DNA of 19,726 nucleotides from Bacteroidota bacterium (GTDB lineage: Bacteria; Bacteroidota; Bacteroidia; Chitinophagales; Chitinophagaceae). Below are positions 1-7,602 of this stretch, piece after piece. Position 1 is the stretch's first letter. Each line of letters opens with the position of its first letter. Under the pieces are notes generated by a model. The model was not told the DNA's origin and did no database searches. It was given only the letters and a program-made list of their open reading frames with translations. Location of the stretch: NCBI GenBank assembly GCA_023411775.1, contig JAEYOL010000259.1, positions 1 through 19,726 of the forward strand. Direction: 5' to 3'. The position numbers were made by a program, and so were the translations under genes.

Positions 1-505
1 GATCAAATGTAATCCCGCCATCAAAGCGCCACACAACCGGGAAGCCTTATGGCAGGCCCTGCTCGACGACAGGCTGGATGTGATCGCAACCGATCACGCC
101 CCACACACGATAGAAGAAAAAAATGAACCTTATCTCCAGGCGCATGCAGGCCTGCCACTGGTGCAACATTCACTGCTGCTCATGCTGCATTATCATAAAC
201 TGGGTCGTATTTCCCTCGAAAAGATTGTTGAGAAAATGAGTCACGCGGTGGCAGATTGCTTCCAGGTGAAGGAAAGGGGATATATCCGCGAAGGTTATCA
301 TGCGGATCTGGTTATTGTTGACCCCGAGGCTTCAACCAAAGTTTCAAAAGAAAATATACTTTACAAATGTGGCTGGAGTCCCCTGGAGGGAGCGGAATTT
401 CCAGCCCGCATTACCCATACTTTTGTAAACGGCCACCTGGTGTATGGAAATGGAAGCTTTGATGAATCTATTAAGGGCAACCGGTTGCAGTTTGACAGGA
501 ATTAA
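1..505 (+). CDS. pyrC: Dihydroorotase, C-terminal part (5' end outside window)
   Basis: This is the 3' end of a class I dihydroorotase-type amidohydrolase, which interconverts N-carbamoyl-aspartate and dihydroorotate in pyrimidine synthesis. The frame is open from base 2 and ends at TAA 503-505, so about 168 residues are visible. The window starts inside the protein with IKCNPAIKAP. The motif IATDHAPHT (around bases 80-109) carries the Asp and His residues typical of the metal- and substrate-binding end of the amidohydrolase barrel. The tail (GYIREGYHADLVIVDP, then FVNGHLVYGNG) is the usual closing beta domain of the family. An internal GTG at base 80 is not the start, because the homologous sequence continues upstream. 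Class I enzymes are usually about 430-450 residues, so most of the gene lies to the left. Another cyclic amidohydrolase is possible in principle, but the DHAPHT context favours dihydroorotase. Confidence 0.88.
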   Translation, partial: IKCNPAIKAPHNREALWQALLDDRLDVIATDHAPHTIEEKNEPYLQAHAGLPLVQHSLLLMLHYHKLGRISLEKIVEKMSHAVADCFQVKERGYIREGYHADLVIVDPEASTKVSKENILYKCGWSPLEGAEFPARITHTFVNGHLVYGNGSFDESIKGNRLQFDRN

Positions 506-532
506 GGACGCGACAGATTTGGTGTAATTTAT

Positions 533-555
533 GGTGGAAAAGAAGTATCTCCACC
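533..555. other. Short inverted repeat between pyrC and the MutS-like gene
   Basis: GGTGGA (533-538) and TCCACC (550-555) form a perfect 6-bp stem around an 11-nt loop, 28 nt downstream of the pyrC stop. No T-tract follows, so it is not a canonical intrinsic terminator. It could be a weak transcript-end or leader hairpin of the next gene, or chance. Confidence 0.25.
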
Positions 556-597
556 TGTGCAATCCCAGGCGGCATGAAATAAACAGAAAAGGGCGCT

Positions 598-1914
598 ATG
601 CAAATTGACAATATTTCGTTCAGCGACATTTCGATCTTTCACGCGGAGGAGGAATTTTCAATTTTTCATAAACTGAATTTTACCCGCACCAGTGGCGGAA
701 AGGCATGGCTGCGTAAATTTTTTACTGAGCCGCATGGTGATCTTAAACGGATCATGGGCACGCAGAAAGTCATTCGCAGTCTCATGGATCATGTCGACGA
801 CTGGCCTGAAGATATCAGCAACGGGACATTGCTGGTGATGGATAAGTTTATGGATTATGCCCTGGACCCCATCAGCGAAAGATCTAATGTCGTTAACGGG
901 CTTGTCTATAAATGGCTGCATAGCGAAGACTATTCGATGGTGAAATATTCCATCCCCCACTTCGCCGATTTTTTCAGGGGTATAAGAGCGATTGCAAAGC
1001 TTCTCGATGGTCTTGACCTGCCTCCCAATATCAGTGTCTACATCGATCGCATCGCGCAGATGCTGAAGAACGAACCGCTCAATTTATTGTCGCAAACAAA
1101 AAAAGACGACAAATTCAGCATCCGTGATAACCTTTATTTTGGTTTCTTTCTCCGCACTAAATACCGTACTAAAACCCTGGAACTGATCGATATTTTCAGC
1201 CGGCTGGATGCCTGGTATTCGATGGCCGTTGCGGTAAAAACCTATAACCTGGCCTTCCCTGAATTTGTAGAACAGGAACAGCCGCATGTCGAAGCGAAGG
1301 GACTCTACCATATATTGATCCCCAAACCCGTCCCCTATGATCTTCAGATGAACCCCGAGCATAATTTTCTTTTCCTGACCGGTGCAAACATGGCTGGCAA
1401 AAGTACCCTGATCAAATCGGTGGGCTCGGCGGTGTTCCTCGCTCATATTGGTATGGGTGTGCCGGCAACGCAAATGAAGCTTACATTATTTGACGGACTT
1501 TTGAGTAATATCAACGTTGTAGATAATATCGCCAAAGGCGAAAGCTTTTTCTTCAATGAAGTGCAACGCATAAAAAATACGATCGACAAGATCAACAATG
1601 GGAAAAAATGGCTGGTGTTGATTGATGAATTATTTAAGGGCACCAACGTGCAGGATGCCATGAAGTGTTCGCTCACAGTGATCAAGGGTTTGATCAAAAT
1701 AAAAAGCTCGTTATTCATTCTCTCAACCCATTTATACGAGATCGGGGAAGAGCTGAAGAACTATTCCAATATTTCCTTCCGCTATTTCGAAACCAATGTC
1801 GATAACGACCAGTTACAGTTCAGCTACCAGCTCAAAGAAGGGATCAGCAATGACCGCATCGGGTATGTGATACTCAAGCGGGAAAAAGTGGTCGATATGC
1901 TGGAGAACCTATGA
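598..1914 (+). CDS. MutS-family ATPase without mismatch-recognition domain
   Basis: A 438-residue protein with the core and ATPase parts of MutS and no N-terminal mismatch-binding domain. The Walker A motif GANMAGKST spans residues 262-270 (Lys268). A MutS-like segment NVVDNIAKGESFFFNEV follows, then Walker B LVLIDE (Asp343-Glu344) with ELFKGTN, and the conserved STH with His378. The C-terminus ISNDRIGYVILKRE resembles the end of the MutS ATPase domain. The N-terminal 250 residues are helical and match the lever/core region in general character. True MutS is about 850 residues with a Phe-x-Glu mismatch reader; neither the length nor the motif is present, so canonical mismatch repair is unlikely. 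It may act on branched DNA or in another MutS-like role, but the substrate is unknown. ATG 598 is the first in frame, and no Shine-Dalgarno sequence is visible. Confidence 0.85.
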   Translation: MQIDNISFSDISIFHAEEEFSIFHKLNFTRTSGGKAWLRKFFTEPHGDLKRIMGTQKVIRSLMDHVDDWPEDISNGTLLVMDKFMDYALDPISERSNVVNGLVYKWLHSEDYSMVKYSIPHFADFFRGIRAIAKLLDGLDLPPNISVYIDRIAQMLKNEPLNLLSQTKKDDKFSIRDNLYFGFFLRTKYRTKTLELIDIFSRLDAWYSMAVAVKTYNLAFPEFVEQEQPHVEAKGLYHILIPKPVPYDLQMNPEHNFLFLTGANMAGKSTLIKSVGSAVFLAHIGMGVPATQMKLTLFDGLLSNINVVDNIAKGESFFFNEVQRIKNTIDKINNGKKWLVLIDELFKGTNVQDAMKCSLTVIKGLIKIKSSLFILSTHLYEIGEELKNYSNISFRYFETNVDNDQLQFSYQLKEGISNDRIGYVILKREKVVDMLENL

Positions 1915-1941
1915 CCATGATTTTTGGATTAAGGGTATTAG

Positions 1942-1962
1942 AAGATAACTTTTAATTATCTT
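1942..1962. repeat. Inverted repeat immediately upstream of the M1 peptidase start
   Basis: AAGATAA (1942-1948) and TTATCTT (1956-1962) are perfect 7-bp inverted arms around a 7-nt spacer, ending 7 nt before ATG 1970. The right arm overlaps the promoter-like TATCTTG at 1957-1963. This could be an operator or a leader hairpin. It is AT-rich, so chance is possible. Confidence 0.35.
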
Positions 1963-1963
1963 G
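1957..1963 (+). promoter_or_regulatory. Possible -7 element (TAnnTTG) for the M1 peptidase gene
   Basis: TATCTTG matches the shortened Bacteroidota -7 pattern and lies 6 nt before ATG 1970. Transcription from here would give an almost leaderless mRNA. No TTG is present at the expected -33 distance; the nearest is 30 nt upstream, so the call is weak. Confidence 0.25.
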
Positions 1964-1969
1964 TTCACT

Positions 1970-3565
1970 ATGGCAAAACTTATTTTTTTCGTTGGGCTTT
2001 TACTGCTGTTTGTCACAGCTTTTGGTCAAAGGGATATTGATGTATTACATTACAAATACGAGATTGAGTTGAGCGATCTGTCGGATTCCATCAAAGCTAA
2101 AGCAAGCATCCAGGTAAAATTTAACCAGCAATCCGACAAGTTTTGGCTCGATCTCGCATCGCCCAATAAAGCCGGCAAAGGAATGCTGGCTTATAAATTC
2201 CTGGAAGAGGATAATAAAAGCCTCACGGGAAAACAAACGGGCAATAAACTCGAACTCATATTGTCGACACCTGCTGAAAAAGACGAAACCAGGTCATTCA
2301 CGATCGAATACAAGGGTATTCCGGCAGACGGGCTGATCATTTCTAAAACAAAATATGGACATCGCAGTTTTTTTGCCGACAACTGGCCCAACCGCGGTCA
2401 TAACTGGCTACCCTGCGTAGATGACCCGGCTGATAAAGCTACTGTTGAATTTATTGTAATCGCACCGCAGCATTACCAGGTTGTAAGCAATGGGGTTCAA
2501 ATTGAAGAATCAGAACTTGCCAATGGTTTTAAGCGTACACACTGGAAAGAAGACACCCCAATTGCCACCAAGGTGATGGTCATCGGTGTGGCAAGATTCT
2601 CCGTAAATCTTGCCGGCATGATCGACCAATGTATTCCCGTGTACAGTTGGGTGTACCCCGAAGATCGTGACAAAGGTTTTTATGATTACGCGCAGGCCAA
2701 TGAAATTCTTCCATTTTTTATACAACATGTCGGGCCCTACGGTTATAAGAAGCTGGCCAATGTACAGTCAAAGACAACTTTTGGTGGCCTGGAAAATGCC
2801 AATACGATCTTCTATCATGAAAATTCGATCAATGGCCAGCGCAAATCGGAAGCGCTGATGGCACACGAGATCGCGCACCAGTGGTTTGGAAACATGGCCA
2901 CCGAAAAAAGCTTTGCACATCTCTGGCTAAGCGAAGGTTTCGCTACTTATATGACGATCCTTTACATGGAATCGAAATATGGAAAAGATAGCGCCCGCGC
3001 TATGCTGGCCGAAGACCGCAGAGAAGTAATCGAATATGCAAAGACGGGTGACCGGCCCGTGGTAGATGAAACAAAGGATTATATGCAGCTTTTAAACCCA
3101 AACAGCTACCAGAAAGGCGGCTGGGTCCTGCATATGCTACGCAGCCAGCTTGGCGATTCCATATTCTGGAAAAGCATCCGCAGCTATTATGCTACTTATG
3201 CGGGCAAAAATGCGGATACCAAAGACGTCCAGGATATCTTCGAAAAAACTTCAGGTAAAGACCTTTCCCAATTCTTCCGGCAATGGCTCTATACTCCCGG
3301 AGTACCGCGACTGGAAATTGGTTGGAAGTATACTGCTGCGGAAAAGAAAATCACACTCACTTTAAAGCAAAACCAGGAAACTCCTTTCTCCTTTCCACTT
3401 GATATTGCCATTCGGAGTAGTGAAGGAAAGACGGAAACAAAACAGATCAGGATCAGTCGTGCCGAGCAAACCTTCTCAATTCCTGTAAAAGCCGCGGTGA
3501 AGAGTATTGAACCCGATCCCGACATTACCTTTTTAGGTGAGATGCGTGTGAAAGAACTGAAATAA
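1970..3565 (+). CDS. Secreted M1-family zinc metallopeptidase (aminopeptidase N-like)
   Basis: A 531-residue gluzincin peptidase, probably releasing N-terminal residues from peptides outside the cytoplasm. The start begins MAKLIFFVGLLLLFVTAFGQ, a short signal peptide with likely cleavage near FGQ. I prefer ATG 1970 to an in-frame TTG at 1961, which adds only three residues. The exopeptidase motif appears as GGLEN (272-276, usually GAMEN). Zinc site HEIAH is at 299-303, with the third ligand Glu322 in WLSEGFATY (HEXXH-X18-E). The catalytic Tyr380 lies in SYQKGGWVLHML. After the catalytic domain there is one beta-rich segment of about 100 residues. The protein is much shorter than Escherichia coli PepN (about 870), lacking its large helical C-terminal domain, as is common for bacterial secreted M1 members. 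There is no obvious link to its neighbours. Confidence 0.92.
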   Translation: MAKLIFFVGLLLLFVTAFGQRDIDVLHYKYEIELSDLSDSIKAKASIQVKFNQQSDKFWLDLASPNKAGKGMLAYKFLEEDNKSLTGKQTGNKLELILSTPAEKDETRSFTIEYKGIPADGLIISKTKYGHRSFFADNWPNRGHNWLPCVDDPADKATVEFIVIAPQHYQVVSNGVQIEESELANGFKRTHWKEDTPIATKVMVIGVARFSVNLAGMIDQCIPVYSWVYPEDRDKGFYDYAQANEILPFFIQHVGPYGYKKLANVQSKTTFGGLENANTIFYHENSINGQRKSEALMAHEIAHQWFGNMATEKSFAHLWLSEGFATYMTILYMESKYGKDSARAMLAEDRREVIEYAKTGDRPVVDETKDYMQLLNPNSYQKGGWVLHMLRSQLGDSIFWKSIRSYYATYAGKNADTKDVQDIFEKTSGKDLSQFFRQWLYTPGVPRLEIGWKYTAAEKKITLTLKQNQETPFSFPLDIAIRSSEGKTETKQIRISRAEQTFSIPVKAAVKSIEPDPDITFLGEMRVKELK

Positions 3566-3588
3566 CTCTGAAGTTTCTCCTCGTTAAA

Positions 3589-3598
3589 AAAACGTTTT
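3589..3598. repeat. 10-bp palindrome AAAACGTTTT
   Basis: This perfect palindrome lies in the spacer after the M1 peptidase stop. The AT-rich context makes it a weak operator candidate or a weak element of transcript ending. Confidence 0.25.
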
Positions 3599-3606
3599 AA
3601 ACGCGA

Positions 3607-3633
3607 TTTTACCACCGTCCGTGGGTGGTAAAA
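3607..3633. repeat. 10-bp perfect inverted repeat upstream of comM
   Basis: TTTTACCACC (3607-3616) and GGTGGTAAAA (3624-3633) are perfect inverted arms around a 7-nt loop, ending 34 nt before the comM ATG. The T-run is on the 5' arm and A-run on the 3' arm, opposite to an intrinsic terminator, and no U-tract follows. It is therefore better read as an operator-like dyad or leader hairpin for comM, or as a plain stem-loop that stabilises the 3' end of the upstream mRNA. Confidence 0.5.
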
Positions 3634-3667
3634 ACTGGTAACTTGAGTCGCGATTAAAGAAAGCTTT

Positions 3668-5218
3668 ATGCTTGTAAAAACCTTCGGAAGCGCCGTATAT
3701 GGCGTAGAAGCGACCTCGATCACGATTGAAGTAAACTGGCTTGCCTCGCAGGGCAAAGACCCCATGATCGTAGGCCTGCCCGACAGCGCAGTGAAAGAAA
3801 GCCTGCAAAGAGTGGAAAGTACGTTTAAGACAAACGGTTATTTATTTCCCCGGACAAAGATCGTTGTGAACATGGCACCGGCGGATATTAAGAAAAGCGG
3901 AACGGCCTTTGACCTTCCCATCGCACTCGGTATTCTCGGCGCATCAGAACAGATCGAAAACAAAGATGCTTTATCCAATTACGTGATCATGGGTGAGCTC
4001 AGTCTTGATGGCAATCTCCGAGCCATCAAAGGCGCCCTGCCCATCGCGATCCAGGCACGCAAAGAAGGTTTCAAAGGACTGATCGTGCCCAAAGCCAATG
4101 CCAGGGAAGCCGGGATGGTCAATAACCTGCAGGTCTACGGTGTAGAACATATTAAAGATGTGATCGAATTTTTCGGGAATGATGAAAAAGGACTGGAGCC
4201 GATACTGATCAATACCCGCGAAGAATTTTTTCATTCGCAGTCTGAATTTGAAGTTGATTTTACCGATGTAAAAGGACAGGAAAATATCAAACGCGCCCTC
4301 GAGATCGCGGCAGCAGGTGGACATAATGCTATCCTGATTGGTCCGCCTGGTGCGGGTAAAACCATGCTTGCAAAACGGCTACCTACTATTTTACCGCCAC
4401 TTTCACTCCAGGAAGCCCTGGAAACTACAAAGATCCATTCAGTCGCCGGCAAACTACCGGAGAATTCAACACTGGTATCCAAACGCCCTTTTCGTTCGCC
4501 GCATCATACCATTTCAGATGTGGCCCTTGTAGGTGGTGGTGGCATACCACAACCGGGAGAAATATCCCTGGCGCATAATGGTGTTTTATTTCTTGATGAA
4601 CTGCCCGAATTCAAACGCACAGTACTTGAAGTGATGCGCCAACCTATGGAAGAAAGACGTGTTACGATCTCAAGAGCAAAGGTCGCACTCGATTTTCCCG
4701 CTTCGTTTATGCTGATCGCATCTATGAATCCCTGCCCCTGCGGTTTCTATAATCACCCCGACCGCGAATGTACCTGTCCGCCTGGCGCTGTGCAGAAATA
4801 TCTGAATAAAATTTCGGGGCCCCTACTCGACCGGATCGACCTGCATGTAGAAGTGACACCGGTTGCCTTTAGCGAACTATCATCCGCACGGCCACAGGAA
4901 GGTTCTGCTGATATCCGCCAACGCGTGGTGAATGCCCGTGAGATACAAGCATCGCGTTATAAGGAAAACCCTGGGGTGTACTGCAATGCGCAGATCAGTA
5001 GTAAGACCTTAAAAGAAATTTGCACCATCGACCAGGTTGGCGCCAATCTCTTAAAAGCTGCGATGCAGAAACTAAACCTCTCGGCTCGCGCATACGACCG
5101 GATCTTAAAGGTAGCCCGCACGATCGCCGACCTGGCGGCAAGCGAAAACATCAAAGCCGAACACCTGGCCGAAGCCATCCAGTACAGGAGCCTCGATAGG
5201 GAAGGATGGGCAGGTTGA
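3668..5218 (+). CDS. comM: YifB/ComM family AAA+ ATPase (Mg-chelatase-like)
   Basis: A 516-residue complete member of the YifB/ComM family. ComM in Vibrio cholerae is a hexameric helicase that promotes branch migration during natural transformation; whether this organism is competent cannot be told here. The start MLVKTFGSAVYGVEA is family-typical. Residues 1-170 form the Lon-protease-like N-terminal domain. The AAA+ domain has Walker A GPPGAGKT (225-232), the segment RPFRSPHHTISDVALVGGG, and Walker B VLFLDELPEF (Asp310-Glu311). A Cys cluster NPCPCGFYNHPDRECTCPPG may bind metal. The Mg-chelatase C-terminal domain ends in LSARAYDRILKVARTIADLA. It is preceded by a 103-nt spacer with two palindromes and followed by a repeat-rich spacer, so it is probably transcribed on its own. 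Confidence 0.93.
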   Translation: MLVKTFGSAVYGVEATSITIEVNWLASQGKDPMIVGLPDSAVKESLQRVESTFKTNGYLFPRTKIVVNMAPADIKKSGTAFDLPIALGILGASEQIENKDALSNYVIMGELSLDGNLRAIKGALPIAIQARKEGFKGLIVPKANAREAGMVNNLQVYGVEHIKDVIEFFGNDEKGLEPILINTREEFFHSQSEFEVDFTDVKGQENIKRALEIAAAGGHNAILIGPPGAGKTMLAKRLPTILPPLSLQEALETTKIHSVAGKLPENSTLVSKRPFRSPHHTISDVALVGGGGIPQPGEISLAHNGVLFLDELPEFKRTVLEVMRQPMEERRVTISRAKVALDFPASFMLIASMNPCPCGFYNHPDRECTCPPGAVQKYLNKISGPLLDRIDLHVEVTPVAFSELSSARPQEGSADIRQRVVNAREIQASRYKENPGVYCNAQISSKTLKEICTIDQVGANLLKAAMQKLNLSARAYDRILKVARTIADLAASENIKAEHLAEAIQYRSLDREGWAG

Positions 5219-5221
5219 GCA

Positions 5222-5284
5222 GTCGGGAGTCGATAGTCGTGCGTCAGGAGTCGGGAGGTGAACAGTGAATAGCTAATTGTGAGT
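5222..5284. repeat. Degenerate 7-nt tandem repeats, left arm
   Basis: Starting 4 nt after the comM stop, the sequence runs in 7-nt steps: GTCGGGA, GTCGATA, GTCGTGC, GTCAGGA, GTCGGGA, then GGTGAAC, AGTGAAT, a diverged unit, and TGTGAGT. The units resemble the reverse complement of the ACTCACS repeats at 5340-5374, so the two tracts are imperfect inverted arms 55 nt apart. No coding potential is evident. Confidence 0.7.
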
Positions 5285-5339
5285 TATGGCAAGAGGGTTA
5301 GGATTTATGACAAATGATCCTTGCTCCCCGGGCTCCCCC

Positions 5340-5374
5340 ACTCACGACTCACGACTCACCACTCACCACTCACC
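5340..5374. repeat. Five tandem 7-nt repeats ACTCAC(G/C), right arm
   Basis: Units are ACTCACG twice then ACTCACC three times, with no interruption, followed by ATCG. The tract ends 20 nt before the proposed -33 element of the ABC exporter promoter. It is complementary in pattern to the left arm at 5222-5284, and the transcript could fold into a long imperfect hairpin. Confidence 0.85.
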
Positions 5375-5394
5375 ATCGCAAAATTTTCCCGAAC

Positions 5395-5425
5395 TTGTAC
5401 GCTATTTCATTGTTACCATACTTTG
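5395..5425 (+). promoter_or_regulatory. Bacteroidota-type promoter for the ABC exporter
   Basis: TTG (5395-5397) is followed after 21 nt by TACTTTG (5419-5425), close to the Bacteroidota consensus TTG-N17-23-TAnnTTTG (one n shorter, or exactly TAnnTTG). The predicted start of transcription is about 5432, giving a leader of roughly 13 nt before ATG 5445. Confidence 0.55.
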
Positions 5426-5444
5426 CATTTAGCCTTTCCTTTAT

Positions 5445-7268
5445 ATGAGAACATTAATACATTATCTTAAACCTTATAAATGGCTGGTGGTATTAGTATT
5501 AACCCTGGCGGCCATCAATATCGGCTTTTCGCTGGTTGACCCGATCATTTTCGGGCGACTGGTTGACCTGGCCAGTTATCACCAGACCACCCAAAATTTT
5601 AGCTGGAACGATTTTCTATACACCCGGCAAACCGTCTCCATTAGTCTTGGGGATAAGGTCGTTGAACAAAAATTATACGGGATTGTTTGGCTGCTGCTGG
5701 CCTCGATCAGCGTGGCAATGGTGAGCAGGATCGCCAAGGCATTCCAGGATTATTTCCTCAACCTGATCACCCAGAAATTCGGCGCCACTGTATTTACCGA
5801 TGGTTTGAAACATGCGATGAAACTACCCTATTCCGATTTTGAGGATCAGCGTAGCGGGGAAACATTGGGTATTTTACAGAAAGTAAGGATCGACACGGAA
5901 AAGTTTATCTCCACGTTTATCAATATCCTTTTCCCCGTTATCGTCGGTATCGTGTTTGTTGCGGTCTATGCTTTTAGTAAGGACTGGCGTCTGCCGATCA
6001 TTTACTTCGGGGGTATCTTTTTGCTTACGATCATTTCAAACCTGCTGAGCAAGAAAGTAAAAACGATCCAGAAGAATATTGTTTCGCAAACCACCTCGCT
6101 GGCCGGCGCCACTACAGAATCACTGCGAAATATCGAACTGGTAAAAAGCCTGGGACTTACACACCAGGAAGTAAACCGGCTTAATAAAAATACTTTCAAG
6201 ATACTGGGTCTTGAACTGACCAAGGTAAAACGGATCCGCAGTATCAGTTTTGTCCAGGGCACATTTGTCAATACTCTCCGGCAGGTGATCCTGTTCATGC
6301 TGATGTGGCTGGTGTTTCGCGGCCAGTTACAGCCCGGGGAGATCGTGACCATGCAGATCTTTTCATTTTTCGTTTTCGGTCCGCTCCAGGAGATCGGCAA
6401 CATCATCCTTTCTTATCGCGAAGCACAGGCTTCACTGGAAAATTTCCAGAAGCTGATGGAGAAAAAACCGGAACCACAATCATTGCATCCCAAACACCTC
6501 GGCAATATCGAAACGCTGGAGTTTAGAAATGTAGGTTTTAAACACCAGACCGCGCATCAAAGCGCCATCAATGATATCAGCTTTAGGGTGAGAAGAGGAG
6601 AAACGATCGCGTTTGTAGGACCATCGGGCTCGGGGAAAACAACCCTGATGAAACTGCTGGTAGGACTTTACCGGCCGCAGAAAGGAAAGATCCTGTACAA
6701 TAATCTCGATGAAAACGAGATCAGCTTTGATGACCTGCGCTCGCAGATCGGTTTTGTAACACAGGACACACAGTTGTTTTCCGGTACGATTCGTGAAAAC
6801 CTCATGTTTGTAAACCCGGCGGCAACAGAAGAAGATCTGTATGACGCGTTGAATAAAGCTTCCTGTCAGAATCTTTTGGCCAGGGCTGAAAAAGGTTTGG
6901 AAACAACGATTGGTGAAGGTGGATTAAAATTATCGGGTGGTGAAAAGCAAAGACTATCCATCGCAAGGGCACTGATACGCAAACCCAATATGCTTTTGTT
7001 TGATGAAGCCACTTCAGCGCTTGACTCACTGACAGAAGAAGAGATCACCGATACCATCCGGGAAATTTCCGGTGAAGGCAACCAGGTTACGATCCTGATC
7101 GCGCATCGCCTGTCGACCATCATGCATGCAGAACGCATCTATGTGTTGGAAAAAGGAGACGTGGTTGAAACCGGTTCACACGAAAGCCTGCTTGAAGAAA
7201 AAGGTCTTTATTACGCGATGTGGCGACAACAGATCGGTGAAAGAAAAACAAAGGTCTTAACTGCATAA
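5445..7268 (+). CDS. ABC exporter, fused membrane and ATPase domains (MsbA/ABCB-like)
   Basis: A 607-residue half-transporter of the type IV exporter fold, probably a homodimer in the inner membrane that exports a lipid, drug or peptide; the substrate cannot be read from the sequence. The membrane domain covers about residues 1-340, starting WLVVLVLTLAAINIGFSLVDPIIFGRL. The ATPase domain has Walker A GPSGSGKTT (392-400, Lys398), signature LSGGEKQ (496-502), Walker B LLFDEATSAL (Asp520, Glu521) and switch His554 in AHRLST. All catalytic residues are intact. The rhodanese gene starts 9 nt downstream, so the two are probably cotranscribed from the promoter just upstream. The ATG is preceded by a pyrimidine-rich stretch rather than a Shine-Dalgarno sequence. 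Confidence 0.93.
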   Translation: MRTLIHYLKPYKWLVVLVLTLAAINIGFSLVDPIIFGRLVDLASYHQTTQNFSWNDFLYTRQTVSISLGDKVVEQKLYGIVWLLLASISVAMVSRIAKAFQDYFLNLITQKFGATVFTDGLKHAMKLPYSDFEDQRSGETLGILQKVRIDTEKFISTFINILFPVIVGIVFVAVYAFSKDWRLPIIYFGGIFLLTIISNLLSKKVKTIQKNIVSQTTSLAGATTESLRNIELVKSLGLTHQEVNRLNKNTFKILGLELTKVKRIRSISFVQGTFVNTLRQVILFMLMWLVFRGQLQPGEIVTMQIFSFFVFGPLQEIGNIILSYREAQASLENFQKLMEKKPEPQSLHPKHLGNIETLEFRNVGFKHQTAHQSAINDISFRVRRGETIAFVGPSGSGKTTLMKLLVGLYRPQKGKILYNNLDENEISFDDLRSQIGFVTQDTQLFSGTIRENLMFVNPAATEEDLYDALNKASCQNLLARAEKGLETTIGEGGLKLSGGEKQRLSIARALIRKPNMLLFDEATSALDSLTEEEITDTIREISGEGNQVTILIAHRLSTIMHAERIYVLEKGDVVETGSHESLLEEKGLYYAMWRQQIGERKTKVLTA

Positions 7269-7277
7269 AAAGATACG

Positions 7278-7592
7278 ATGTCCCTGTTTTCATGGTTTGG
7301 TATTGGTAAAAGCGGAATAAAAGATGCGTTGCTTCGGGGTGGAGTCATTGTAGATGTACGGTCGGCCGGTGAATTTGATCGCGGTAAGGTACCGGGTTCT
7401 ATCAATATACCGGTGGATCGCATTCCGATCAACGCACAAAGGATCCTTGAAATGGATGCGCCGATTGTTTTTTGCTGCACTACCGGCGAGCGTTGCAACC
7501 AGGCCATTCAATACATGAAACAAAAAGGCCTGAAAGAATATTACAACGGTGGCAACTGGCACCGGGTCTTAAAGATTGCGAAACGATTGTAA
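7278..7592 (+). CDS. Single-domain rhodanese-like protein
   Basis: A 104-residue single rhodanese domain, a family that moves sulfane sulfur between thiols. DVRSAGEFDRGKVPGSINIPVDRI is the typical central part. The active loop CTTGER (Cys67 to Arg72) fits the CxxGxR pattern, flanked by extra cysteines Cys66 and Cys73. The short N-terminus MSLFSWFGIGKSG is hydrophobic but is not a convincing signal peptide, so the protein is probably cytoplasmic. It follows the ABC exporter by 9 nt and very likely shares its mRNA. The sulfur acceptor is unknown. Its stop lies only 10 nt from the stop of the convergent thiolase gene. Confidence 0.88.
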   Translation: MSLFSWFGIGKSGIKDALLRGGVIVDVRSAGEFDRGKVPGSINIPVDRIPINAQRILEMDAPIVFCCTTGERCNQAIQYMKQKGLKEYYNGGNWHRVLKIAKRL

Positions 7593-7602
7593 AGATTTTT
7601 TC

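Noticed and set aside
3234..3242. TATCTTCGA inside the M1 peptidase gene as another promoter element
   Set aside because: It lacks the final GC-matching base, lies in the middle of a coding region, and points at no start.
5222..5374. Short repeats considered as a CRISPR array
   Set aside because: Units are 7 nt with no unique spacers, and there are no cas genes nearby.
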